From positions 9,248,940-9,312,939 of the forward strand of contig JAKSZU010000016.1 of NCBI GenBank assembly GCA_026018925.1: DNA of 64,000 nucleotides, read 5' to 3'. Of this stretch, positions 44,716 through 54,983 are shown piece after piece (position 1 is the first letter of the stretch; each line of letters starts with the position of its first letter). The notes beneath the pieces were generated by a model. That model had not been told where the DNA came from. It made no database searches and saw nothing but the letters and a program-made list of their open reading frames with translations. This stretch comes from Tupaia tana. Taxonomy: Eukaryota > Chordata > Mammalia > Scandentia > Tupaiidae. The position numbers and the translations under genes are program-made.

Positions 44716-44907
44716 ATTTTTTAATTTGCTATAGGGCAATATGCACTCACCAGGGAGAGAAGAAAGACAGAGAGAGAGAGGGGAAATGCACTCACCAGGG
44801 AGAGAAGAAAGACCGAGAGAGAGGGGGGAAATGAGAAAGCACACTGCCAGGTCTGGGACTCGAACTGCGGTTAGCCATGTGGGAATCTAGAGCCACCTTC
44901 TGGCCTT
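44716..44907 (-). mobile_element. Family A SINE, short type, with internal 45-bp duplication
   Basis: TTTGCTATAGGGCAATATGC leads into a 45-bp stretch (44741-44785) that is repeated at 44786-44830 with two mismatches. AAAGCACACTGCCAGGTCTG and the head follow. Confidence 0.88.
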
Positions 44908-46114
44908 GGTACATAGTAATTTTACCTGTTGGTAAAAGAAAGCATATAGACAGCTGAGGGGACAAAGGGACGTAGTACCTCACACTCCAGCCCTGCTGCA
45001 GATCCCTGAGCTCCATGACAACCCTATAGTGCGCACACCCATGGCACGACCCAGAGTCTCATCCCAGAGCCTGGTGTGCAGGGAAGAGCCACATTCAGCT
45101 TCCTGGGAATGAGTTAGCAGAAGCAACGCTGTAGCAACAGTGACTATTATCTAAGAGACTGCTGCACTTGGGAGACTGACCAGCACGGCAATTTCAAGGC
45201 CAGCTCACTGAGCACATGGCCCTGGTGCAGACAACTAGCTCGGCAGTTGCAGTGCTGTGGTGAAGATCTCAGACAGAGAGAAGGTGCCCAGGGCTATGAG
45301 AAAGCCACTCTTCTCCACCCAGAGGACAGGGCCTGGGGCCCACCCAGCAGGCAGGTTATTTATTCACTCAACTCTGCAGCTAGCTCTCCACCATCTGCGT
45401 GTAGGCCTAGTTAAACCACAGCCCATAGGCAGCTTGTTCCTCCAGGTCTGTCCTGTGCTCAGAGCCACTGCGCAATCCATGGTGACGGGGCCAGGGTTCC
45501 GGGAATCCCCCTTTCCCATGTAGGTCCATAGCGAATCCAGCAAAATAGAGACACTGCAGACCAAAGAGTAGGCTCACTCCAGGCACTATCAGCCTAGCTG
45601 GTCACTCATCACACGTGTTCCTCCACTCGCCTCCATTACTGACGGCTTGCTTTGGCAAAGCCCGTCGTGAGCAGGGACTGTCCTTCCTGAGTTTAGCAGA
45701 TCCCTAGGCAGTTCGGAGAGAATGCTGGGCACTCATTAGGGTACCCGGTTCTGATCATTTCAATGGGCGGAAGGATGATGTGATTTGTTCAAAGTTGTGC
45801 GAAGAATTAGGCATTTAAGACCAGACTACATCTTTGCTAGAAAGTTTCTTCTCACCTTTAGGGATGCATTTGACTAGTTCAGACCCCTGCATGCTGTTTG
45901 GCCACTGGTTCAACTGGAATTCAGGGCTGACTGGGAGTAAGTGAGCCAAGGACCAAGCTACTGACCTGATGGGTGACTGGTGCAGGTAGGGTAGACTGGG
46001 TAGACTGGGCAGAGCTCATGTATTCTGGTTCGGCCACCTGGCTCCCGGTTGCTCAGTGACCATCAGTTATGACCCACTGCAGTAGAGCAACTCGTGCGCA
46101 TGAACGGCGCCACT
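44908..46114. other. Unique sequence
   Basis: About 1.2 kb. A stretch at 45170-45250 (CACTTGGGAGACTGACCAGC, TTTCAAGGCCAGC) has a vague 7SL-SINE look, too weak to call. Confidence 0.4.
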
Positions 46115-46300
46115 TAGAGGTTATTCTAAGCACTCCGAGTACGGGAGCTCATTTAACCCTCAAAACAACTGGCTGGGGTCGGTCCCATTGTTACCCCATG
46201 TACCGATAAGAAGTTGGAAGCGCAGAGAGGTGCCGTTTCCCCGAGTTCAGACCAGGACTCAGACCTGTCTCGTCTGCTGCATTGGGAATTGCCAGCCATG
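46115..46300 (-). mobile_element. MIR SINE
   Basis: Antisense MIR landmarks: TTATTCTAAGCACTCCGAG, GAGCTCATTTAACCCTCAAA, CAACTGGCTGGGGTCGG, GATAAGAAGTTGGAAGCGC and AGAGAGGTGCCG. Confidence 0.85.
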
Positions 46301-47899
46301 GTTACCGCAAGCTTTGGCCACCGATGGGGCTGATTTCCTGTTGCTGGATGTGTGCAGCCAACATGTGGAGGAGGGGCCACAGCCCCGTGGGGTGGGTGGG
46401 GACTTGGAAACTAAGGAAGGGAAGGGTGACGTGGACCTGGGGTCTGCGTCTCCATTCACAGAGCACGCAGGGAGTGTGTGCAGGGTCTCTGTGCAGCCCC
46501 ACCTCCCAGCAACAAGCCAGGTCAAGGGCAACGTACACTTTGCCTGTGGGCTACAGTGCATCAACTGAGGCACTAGCCTCATCTCTGGATCCAACGAGGG
46601 AACGGAAAGCTAGGAGGACTGCCTGGTTGGGTCATCTGCTCAGACAGGTGACGCAGACCAGAGGAACGCAGGCATGAGTCGGTGGGAGTCCAAACAGTCA
46701 TAAATCTCAGCTGTCCAATTTCTGAGCCCATTTTCTCAGAGTTCTTTGAACCCCTTTGAGTCAACTCTGGGATGCCCATGAGACTCTGGGAGAGTCCAGC
46801 TCCCTGAGGTGAGGACGGATCACCTGTGAGTTTCCAGCCTCATGCGAGGCACCACCGACGCGTCCTTCTAAACCACCACGTCAAAATCGGAGCTTGTGTG
46901 TTCAGACAAAGCCTCCATCGTCTTGAATAGGGGCTTCCAGCTTCCGGGCAGGGTGTGGGTCCTCCGTGGACCCTTGAGCCCAGGGGAGAGGAGCACCTTT
47001 TGCCCCTGCAGCCCAGCCCTGCCCACCAGGCATGACGACTTCAGGATACATCAGTTAACAAAGGAAAATGTGCGGGGCGCCTGATTTTCCCAGCTGCTTA
47101 GGAGGGGAAGGGAAGCTGGGCTCCGGGCATTACACAATGCCATCCGAACAATTCAAGGAACTGTCCCCAGGAAGTGACCAAAATAGCCCAGGGATCGCTG
47201 TGCTGGTGGAGGAAAGAAATGGAAGCCTCCGTATCTCCACAGCACAGAGAGGACTCGTTCAGCAAAGCGCTTCCCCACAGCAGGGGAAGCTGGCGTTTGT
47301 CAATATTTACTGCAGCGGAGTGTCTGTTAGCTCCCAGGCACAGGAAGGAAAGGTGGGAGGAGGAGGCAGAGCAAAGGCCCAGGGGCTGGGCTGGCTCACC
47401 CCACCCAGAGCTCTGCCCTGAACACCTACATTCCCAGCCCCACAGGTTGTGGGCAGCTTCACAGGGGTGGCCGTGGTCACGTCACAGAAGGGCTCCTTCC
47501 CCATGTCCCCGTCCCCCCCACCCCTGTGCTACTGATGTCTGGACATTCCCCAGCCCAGCAGGGGAGGCAGGCCAGCAAGGAGCCTCGAGGCCTGCAGTGG
47601 ATGCTGCCTTGGGGGTGAGCCTGAGGAGTTGAGTCTGTGGCTGGGCTGAGGGGCCTTGTTTGGAAAGATCCTTGTTTGTCGAGAAGTTTGAATACAGATG
47701 CTCACTCCCAAGGTCTTACCCCTCTTCCTCTGTTCCAGCAAAGTCCATCCTAATAATCTCTCTGTAAGTGAGTTTTCAAGACCAGCTAACTAAACACCGA
47801 GCCCAGGAGAGGGTAAACAGCGGTCTGTTGTCATACTCATTATCCTCGGCTTCAAAGGACTCGAACGTGTTTACAAAAAGAACACCAGCGTTCGCTCTG
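46301..47899. other. Unique GC-rich sequence
   Basis: About 1.6 kb with several overlapping open frames on both strands (for example 46259-46594 minus and 47174-47632 plus). None carries a recognisable family signature. Confidence 0.4.
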
Positions 47900-48402
47900 T
47901 TTATTTTAAAATATGGACTTTAATAAACACTCTTTTAAAAAAATATATAGAACAACAACAACCAAATAACACACGGGGAACAACCTTCTTTCTTTGTTTT
48001 ATGCATCAGTCAAAACATTACACTCCCCTTGGCTTCAGCTTAAATGAGTTTTGTTTCTTCACAAAAGTTCACCGCTTAGAAACCACATACACTTTATTGA
48101 CTTTGATCTCCCCACGGGCACAGCTTGAGGTTGGTTCAAAGTTCCATGGAGTTAAACACAACCACATGTGACCAAGCGGCTCACGTGGACCCTTGGCCGT
48201 GGTCGGAAAGGCAAGGCCAGGATCAGACTCTGTCGGGAGGTGGGCCGTGCCCAGGCGAAGTCCTCAGCCAGCGTGTCCCCCTGCCGGCCCTTCCCAGTTC
48301 ACCAGCACTTTCTCCGGGATGGAGAGCTGGGCAGACGCATGCAGGCCCTGCTGTCTGTCGGAGGCCAGGGGCTGCCAGCTGCACTGCCTCCACATCTGCA
48401 TT
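47900..48402 (-). other. Candidate 3' end of a minus-strand transcript
   Basis: Minus-strand AATAAA lies at 48093-48098 and again at 47900-47905, within an AT-rich block that contrasts with GC-rich sequence on both sides. Upstream on the same strand (48180-48400) the sequence is GC-rich and has a short frame ending in TGA near 48260. The pattern resembles the end of a gene with alternative poly(A) sites. I recognise no product. AATAAA also occurs on plus at 47922-47927, so this is only suggestive. Confidence 0.2.
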
Positions 48403-48684
48403 TCTTTCTTTCTTTCTTTTTTTTTTTGAGAGATTTTTGCTTAAGGGAATATGTGCTTGCCAGAGCGATAGACAGAGAGAAACAGAAAGCGAGAAATCAC
48501 CTCCCACCACCACCTAAAGGGGATGGCCACGCTGCAATCCCTTCTCCTCCATTCTCCTCTTGGGATTCTGGGCACGCATGCATATGTGTCCAGAGTGAAT
48601 TTCAAGCCACTGGGTCTGTGAATTGAGCTACAGTCAACCACATGGGAGTCCGGCACCTCACCACTATGCCACTGGCTGGCTCCC
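48403..48684 (-). mobile_element. Family A SINE, middle
   Basis: (TTTC)n poly(T) tail, GAGAGATTTTTGCTTAAGGG, body with a CACCACCACC insertion, and a head ending GCCACTGGCTGGCTCC. Confidence 0.9.
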
Positions 48685-48814
48685 CACAATACTCTTTCTA
48701 ATCCTCCCCAAGTTGGGACGATCGGATAAAAACAAAATCCTTGCCCCTCCCCAAAATAGGAAAATCTTCACCTCTTTCATTACAAGAGATCAGAAGGTCC
48801 GACATTTTATACAG

Positions 48815-48954
48815 GGGTGTGCTGCTACATTGTGAGCCACAGGCTGGGACCACATGGGGACCCCGGTTTGATTCCTAGTCCAACTGTGCTGTGGGGCTGA
48901 GGCAGGACAGATCAAGGGAGTGAGAGAGCAAGAATCTGTCTTTAAAAAAAAAGA
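48815..48954 (+). mobile_element. Composite tRNA-like/7SL-like SINE
   Basis: A tRNA-like unit (GGCTGGGACCACATGGGGAC, B box GGTTTGATTCC) is joined to an Alu-like end (GTGGGGCTGAGGCAGGACAG, GAGAGCAAGAATCTGTC) and an A tail. It shares its first module with the composite at 12808. Confidence 0.72.
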
Positions 48955-49469
48955 GTAGGCATTTTAAATCTGTGTGTGCACACACATGCATTTAAACAGG
49001 CAAGTAGGTAATCTGTTAGGTGACAGAGACGACAGGTAGGTGTAAATTCAGTCAAGTCCAAGTCCACTCTTCCTGCAAGAAAATTCTGCGTGATTTTCTG
49101 CAGGGGCTGGGGCTGCCTGCCTGCCAGCCATTGTTCCCTTGCTCCGAGCTGACTGCCCTGGTTAAATCCCTGAGTTTGCTGGGAGGCCACTTCTGGTCAA
49201 TGAGACATGATGGTGCTTAGCTTGGGGACTACTGACTGGGCAAGACTTCTGTTCCTGAAATAGAGGGACACAAGAAAAAGACTCTCCTGTTTCTGTCTCT
49301 GGGATAGCTGAAGCTGCTGCAGCTGGCTGAAGGTAAGGAGAGCCTTGATCTCTGAGGGCATGGTTAAATCACTAACCTAACCAGCTATTCTGGACTTTCT
49401 ATTTCAGGAGTAATAAATTTCCTATTACTTCAGTAACTTTATTGGTAACAGCTTTATTTCAAAAATTCA
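48955..49469. other. Unique sequence
   Basis: Nothing is recognised. Confidence 0.4.
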
Positions 49470-49711
49470 TGGGGGCAACAGGCATCGTGGTGGTGAAGGT
49501 GCTGGATTCCCACATGGGTGACTGTGGTTTGTGGCCCAGACCCAGCGGCTTGAAAATTATACCAATCTTGTGTGCACGGGTGCCCGAAATCCCAAGAGGA
49601 GAGTGAAGGAGAAGGGATCTTGGCATGTCCACGTTTGATTTCTCATTTTTCCCCTCTCTGGAGAATGCACATACCCTATGAAACAAAACCTAAAATAAAA
49701 ATAAAAATAAT
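49470..49711 (+). mobile_element. Family A SINE, old
   Basis: Head GGGGGCAACAGGCATCGTGG, body, CCCTATGAAACAAAACC, and an (AAAAT)n tail. Confidence 0.85.
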
Positions 49712-50265
49712 ATTCTCATATTATACAATTTACATATTTAAAGTGTACCATCCAGTATTTTTAGTATATTCACAGAGTTGCACAGCCATGCTTCCTGTTT
49801 AGAACATTTTCACCACCTGCAAAAGAAACCATGCCCACCCAATTCTCCTATTCACTCAATGCCCAAAACCACTAATCTCTGTCTCCATGAAATTGTCTTT
49901 TGTGTATATTTCATGTAAATAAAATAGACTGGTCTATAATAGACTGGTCTTTTGTGATTGGCTTCTTTCAGTTAGCATAATGTTTTTAAGGTTCCTCTAT
50001 ACTATAGCATTTACCAGCACTTCATTTCTTTTCATAGCTGAATAATATTCCATTTAATTGATCTACCACATTTTGCTTATTCATTCATTAGTTAATGGCC
50101 ATTTTGGTTGTTTTCATCTTGGGTTATTATGAATAACCACTATAAATATGGATGTAGAAGTTTCTATATGGTCATATTTTTTTCATCTCTTGAGTATGTA
50201 TCTCAGAGTAGGATTGCTGGGTTATTTAAGTACTAATGAGTTGGGTTGTCTATTATTTGCTGCCA
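49712..50265 (-). mobile_element. L1 3' end (ORF2 C-terminus/3' UTR), L1M-type
   Basis: Antisense L1 words: TATTTAAAGTGTACCATCC, TATTCACAGAGTTGCACAGC, CTTCTTTCAGTTAGCATAATG, AGCTGAATAATATTCCATTT and GGATTGCTGGGTTATTTAAG. The minus frame still reads short ORF2 C-terminal blocks, broken by stops. It is inactive. Confidence 0.88.
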
Positions 50266-50427
50266 AAACTATACGAACTAATAACACTTTAAACAACTCC
50301 GAGAGAAAGCCCTTGGTCTCTGGACACAGTCAGGCTGCTATTCTCTCTCTTTAATGGTACCAGGAAGAGAATATTCAAGTTTGAGGGTACTGGAGTATTA
50401 TTTTTAATCTTATTATCTCTTCCTAAG

Positions 50428-50703
50428 GAGTTTGTCTGATTTTTTTTTTCTTTTTTTGGAGAGGTTTTTCCTATAGGGCGCATGCGCTCACCAGACAGAC
50501 AGAGACAGAGAGACAGAAAGCTAGAAATCACCTCCCGGGGGGATGGCCATGCTGCAATCCCTTCTCCTCCATTCTCCTCTTGGGATCTTGGGCACGCATG
50601 CACACTCGCCTGGCATGAGTTTAAGCCACCGGGTCCGGGACTCAAACCGCGGTCGACTACATGGGAGTCCAGCGACGTAGCCATTACGCTAAATGCTGAT
50701 CCC
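50428..50703 (-). mobile_element. Family A SINE, young (first of a pair)
   Basis: TTTTTTTGGAGAGG, TTTTTCCTATAGGGCGCATG, full body, and a head ending CTAAATGCTGATCCCC. The target word GAGTTTGTCTGATTTT precedes and follows it. Confidence 0.93.
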
Positions 50704-50718
50704 CAAGAGTTTGTCTGA

Positions 50719-50971
50719 TTTTTTTTTTTTTTTGGTATAGGGCGCGTGCGCTCGCCGGACAGACAGAGAGAGACAGAGAGACAGAAAGTGAGAAATCACC
50801 CCCCAGGGGGGATGGTCACGCCGCAATCCCTTCTCCTCCATTCTCCTCTCGGGATCTTGGGCACGCACGCACACGCGCCGGCGTGAGTTGTAAGCCACCG
50901 GGTCCGAGACGCGAACCGCGGTCGACTACGTGGGAGTCCAGCGACATAGCCATTACGCTAACTGCCGGTTC
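50719..50971 (-). mobile_element. Family A SINE, young GGTTCCC subtype (second of a pair)
   Basis: T-tract, TGGTATAGGGCGCGTGCGC, a highly CpG-rich body, GACGCGAACCGCGG, and a head ending CTGCCGGTTCCC. It lacks the GAGAGGTTTTT part of the tail. GAGTTTGTCTG occurs a third time just after it. Confidence 0.94.
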
Positions 50972-51052
50972 CCGAGTTTGTCTGTTTTTTGAAGTACTTA
51001 AAAACAAAAGGCTGAAAAACGTTCCAGCTACAGTCTCCTTTATTAAAGCATA

Positions 51053-51283
51053 TCACCTGCTCCAGAGGCCCCAGAATTTTAGAAAACTATGATGAGATCC
51101 ACTCAGTGTCTTGTTCAGGGTAGGCCAGTGTAACCTTTCCATAATAACCTGCCAGGTAACCTTAAAGTCATACTTTGGCGGGTTCCTTTGAGCGTGAAAA
51201 GACTTAGTGTTTTCAAGTGTTTTCGGAAGTACCAGTAATTCCAAAAGCAATCGTTCCTTATACCTTTCCTTATGAGTTTCCAT
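51053..51283 (-). other. Unrecognised 76-codon minus frame
   Basis: An ATG-started frame with protein-like composition, including several Trp and His (it ends FLKFWGLWSR), stops at TGA. A further short in-frame stretch follows and is partly repeated in the related segment at 51709-51770. It may be a decayed transposon or exon fragment. No family is recognised. Confidence 0.2.
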
Positions 51284-51360
51284 ATCTAGTGATGAGTCAT
51301 ATGTAGAAGTAATTAGCAGGAAATGGGCACAAATTTGGAAAGAAGGGAATGTGCTAGAGA

Positions 51361-51770
51361 TTTATGACTGGTTTCTTTTAGTTAGCATGATGTTTTTAAG
51401 GTTCATCCCATATATCAACATTCCATTCCTTTTTATAGCTGAATACTATTCCATTCAATGGATCGATCACATTTTGCTTACTGGCTCGTTAGTTAATGAC
51501 TCATTCGGGATGTTTCCACCTTTTGGCTCTCATGAATAATGCTTCTATGATTATGAATGTAGAAGTTTCTGTATGGTCATATTTTTTCATGTCTCTTGGG
51601 TATATAGCACAGAGTAGAATTGCTGAGTCATTTAAGCAATTATGAGTTGGGTTGTCTGTTTTTCATCTGATCTAGCTTCCCAAAGAATCATTATTATTTT
51701 GTCTGATTTTTGGAGTAGCTGAAAATAAAAGTCTGAAAAACATTCCAGCTATAGTCTCCTCCATAGCCCT
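51361..51770 (-). mobile_element. Second L1 3'-end copy with shared flank
   Basis: It repeats the order of the 49965-50250 L1 piece: TTTTAGTTAGCATGATGTTT, AGCTGAATACTATTCCATTC, TAGAATTGCTGAGTCATTTA. At 51709-51770 it then shares the non-L1 words CTGAAAAACATTCCAGCTA and AGTCTCCT with 51010-51042. It is diverged and inactive. Confidence 0.75.
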
Positions 51771-51822
51771 CAGGATGAAGGGATTGAGACCGAAGAGGCA
51801 AAGGCTGTGTCCTTTTCTTTTC

Positions 51823-52114
51823 TTTCCTTTTTTTTTTTTTTTTTTTTTTTGATAGTTTTTTGCAATAGGGTGTGTACGCTTGCCAGAAAGACAGAGAGAG
51901 ACAGAGAGACAGAAAGCGAGAAATCACCACCACCACCCCCCCCCCCCGGGGAGATGGCCACACCGCAATCCCTTCTCCTCCATTCTCCTCTCGGGATCTT
52001 GGGCAGGCACGCACACGAACCCAACATGAGTGTAAGCCACCGGGTCTGGGACTCGAACCGTGGTCGACTACATAGGACTTCAGCGACATAGCCATTACAC
52101 TAACTGCTGGTCCC
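51823..52114 (-). mobile_element. Family A SINE, young/middle
   Basis: Long T-tract, TTTTTTGCAATAGGGTGTG, a body carrying a (CAC)n and C10 expansion at 51926-51947, and a head ending CTAACTGCTGGTCCC. Confidence 0.93.
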
Positions 52115-52311
52115 GTAACTGAGCCCTTTTGAAATTCTGTTGCAAGCCATCTCTGATTTCACTCAGAAATGCACAAAAACCATCTTGCTTGTCATCATCA
52201 CTAATTAATTATGATATGTTTGATTGGTAGACATAGATCATAGATAGGTAGATAGATAGGCATCACCATTATTGTGAGGCAGAGAACTGTGATCACAAAT
52301 TCAGTTAGAAA

Positions 52312-52549
52312 ACATGGTATAGTGGTTAAAGAGGCTAGATAACCACATGGCTGACTTCATGATTTGAGTTCCAGACCTAGTGGCTTAAGAAACATACCAG
52401 ACATATGTGCATGTGTGCCCAAAATTCTAAAAAGTGGGAGAAATGGAGGAGAAGGGATTGTGGCATGACTATCCCCAATGCTGGGGGTGAGGGAGCGGCG
52501 AGAGGTGCTTTCACACTTCCTGTCTCTCTCTCTCTCTCTCTCTCTTTCT

Positions 52550-52608
<59 letters not shown>

Positions 52609-52642
52609 GCAAGCACATGTACTCTCTGGCAAAATTTAAAGA
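52312..52642 (+). mobile_element. Family A SINE, old, with (CT)n expansion
   Basis: Head GTTAGAAAACATGGTATAGTGG, B box ATTTGAGTTCCAGACC, body, TTGGCAAGCACATGTACTC tail. The CT segment has expanded to a run of about 86 bp (52521-52606). Confidence 0.85.
52521..52606. repeat. (CT)n microsatellite inside a SINE
   Basis: About 86 bp of CT repeat, interrupted near 52545-52558. It grew from the CT-rich part of family A. Confidence 0.96.
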
Positions 52643-53559
52643 GAACAGAAAAGAAAAACATAAATTATACTAGACATTTCAGAAAGGATTTCATAATACA
52701 GGAAACTGGTTACATAGGTGCTGAAAGGATGAAAGAGCAAAACATAGATTCTAAAACATCTCAGAAATGAATAACCATGGAAGCTGTTGGAGAGAATATA
52801 ATGGAATTGGTGATGTTATCAGACTATGAGCTGAGGGAGCCTCACAGGTCTGTAGCTTGGACCTTAGAGAAAGTCCCATCCTGCTCCTATTCAGACACGT
52901 GGAGGGAGGAGCCTACTGTGTGCATAAGTAGTGCTGACAGGAACTGGAAATGAGAAGGAAGTCCTTTCTACCATCCTCTTATATCTTCAAAATCTCCACC
53001 AGGGCTTCTGATTAACAGACTTCACAGGAAGCTGGTGAAGAAGATTGGGAAATGTAGTCTGCAGTCTTGCCCCCAAATCACACGGCAAAAGATAGAAGAA
53101 TGGTCTGAGAACTAGTAGAAAATAGGCTAAGTACTCACCCCTGTGGTGAACACATCTATTCTACTCATACTTGAGATTTCATTCAACAATAACAACTTGC
53201 TTCTCCCTTACAAGATGCAACAACCTTTCTTACAAATGAAGATACTCTTCTCCTCTTCTCAGGAAGGTGAGACAGAATCCTGACTAACCCTATTGTGAAC
53301 TCTTCTCCTAAGGTCTGTTATAATACCATCTGAATTCCCATCACCTAGGGACTAAATTGTATAGTTAGCCACCAGCAATCAGGCTATGTAAAATAATATA
53401 ATAGCAAAAAAGAAAGACAAGACACAGCTGCTAGAGTCCCCATTTCTATAAGAGGATGCATGTCACTGTTGATTTTTGAAACTTCCTTCTTCCATTACTC
53501 ATTCCGTGTTCCATTTCCTCATAGCTGGCCAGCCTCTTGGTTGTTTGGAGGTCATTGTT
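52643..53559. other. Unassigned, possibly ERV-flanking
   Basis: Words near 53020-53060 (AGATTGGGAAATGTAGTCTG) resemble the end of the LTR-like repeat at 56596-57760. The rest, up to the ERV-L pol remnant, may be degraded ERV sequence, but I cannot show it. Confidence 0.3.
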
Positions 53560-54055
53560 TCCTCTGCTTCCATTTCTAGAGGGAATGGATCGTCTATATT
53601 TTATTTTTTGTTTAGGTTACTATAGTTTTCCATCAACTCCTTTGCTATGACTGGATTTGGTAGTTCTGAAAGTTGCCCCAAAGAATCTGCTAGGTCTAAA
53701 TATTGTGCTCCATGCTCCAGTAGTATAGCAGCAATTCCATTTCTGCTTAGTAACCAGGACCAACCATCATGGTCAGTAAAGTAAATCCTTCTTTGCCTGT
53801 TAGTTCAGTGGCATGAAGGTCCAAAATGTGCAGGTGGAAGTCTCAACTCTTGATTTGGTGGAATCATTTTTTCCCCTGGTGGAAGCATTTGGCTGTAGTA
53901 AACTAAGAACTATCACCCCAAAGTTATTAGGATGGAAAGAAAAAAATTCTTCAAGAGGATTTTCTAGTGATAGGAGCCAAGTCCATGTTTGCCCCGTCAT
54001 TTCTAGACACTCGTACTATGGTTCTAGGGAAAACAGCACTATGCATTGTAGAATC
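53560..54055 (-). mobile_element. ERV-L pol remnant, dUTPase region
   Basis: The minus strand reads, with stops and a frameshift, a short conserved stretch (53700-53830) typical of the dUTPase that follows integrase in class III (ERV-L) elements. It is an inactive fossil. The frame 53800-54000 covers only the start of this region. Confidence 0.7.
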
Positions 54056-54522
54056 ATGCCCCAACATTTATTTTTAATAATTATCCATATCTCTTTAATT
54101 ATTTTTTATACATTCAATTGTTATACATCATTTAGCTTGTAAAGAAAATTTACCCAACATGAAATACACTTCAGACCAGTCCGGTTAAGAATACTATACA
54201 TGTTATCATCAACATGTAATAAACTATCTCTGTGTCTCACAAATGTCTTCCTTCTCTATTTTTTCTCCCTAATTTCCTTCCCTACACTCTTCCCCTCTCT
54301 CACCCTCCTTCCACACTGTCTCCAGTGTCCATAACTATTTTCAATGCTTTTATATCCTCCAGTCTTTCAGCGTCTACCATAGAGTGTGGACGGTCGGTAT
54401 ATATTAAGTGGAGACGTACAATATCTCTCTTTCATAACCTGACTTGCTTCACTAAGCAATAAATCTTTAATATTTATTTACTTTCTATCAAATGTCAAGG
54501 TCTTGTTTTTTGTTTGTTTGTT

Positions 54523-54710
54523 TGTTTGTTTTTTTTTTTGGAGAGGTCTTTTTTGCTATAAGGCGTGTGCGCTCGCCAGACGGACAGAGAGAGGCATAGA
54601 GACAGAAAGCGAGAAATTACCCCCCAGGGGGAATGGTCACGCTGCAATCTCTTCTCCTCCATTCTCCTCTTGGGATCTTGGGCACGCACGCACACACGCC
54701 TGGCGTGAGT
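54523..54710 (-). mobile_element. Family A SINE, 3' portion only (part of chimera)
   Basis: T-tract, GGAGAGGTCTTTTTTGC and body up to GGCGTGAGTTTT, then it stops. The tRNA-like head is missing and the next copy starts at once. The target word CAAGGTCTTGTTTTT precedes it. Confidence 0.92.
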
Positions 54711-54983
54711 TTTTTTTTTTTTTTTGGAGAGTTTTTTTTTTCACTATAGGGCGCGTGTGCTCGCCAGACAGACAGAGAGAGACAGAGAGACAGAAAGCGA
54801 GAAATCACCCCCCAGGGGGGATGGTCACGCCGCAATCCCTTCTCCTCCATTCTCCTCTCGGGATCTTGGGCACGCACGCACACGCGCCCGGCGTGAGTTT
54901 TAAGCCACCGGGTCCGGGACGCGAACCGCGGTCGACTACGTGGGAGTCCAGCGACATAGCCATTACGCTAACTGCTGGTTCCC
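54711..54983 (-). mobile_element. Family A SINE, young GGTTCCC subtype, full length
   Basis: TTTTTTGGAGAG, TATAGGGCGCGTGTGC, a CpG-rich body, GACGCGAACCGCGGTCGAC, and a head ending CTAACTGCTGGTTCCC. CAAGGTCTTGTTTTTT follows directly, matching the word before the partial copy. It is nearly identical to the copy at 50719. Confidence 0.95.

Noticed and set aside
45170-45250. Another 7SL-derived SINE
   Set aside because: Only two short words match. Too weak to call.
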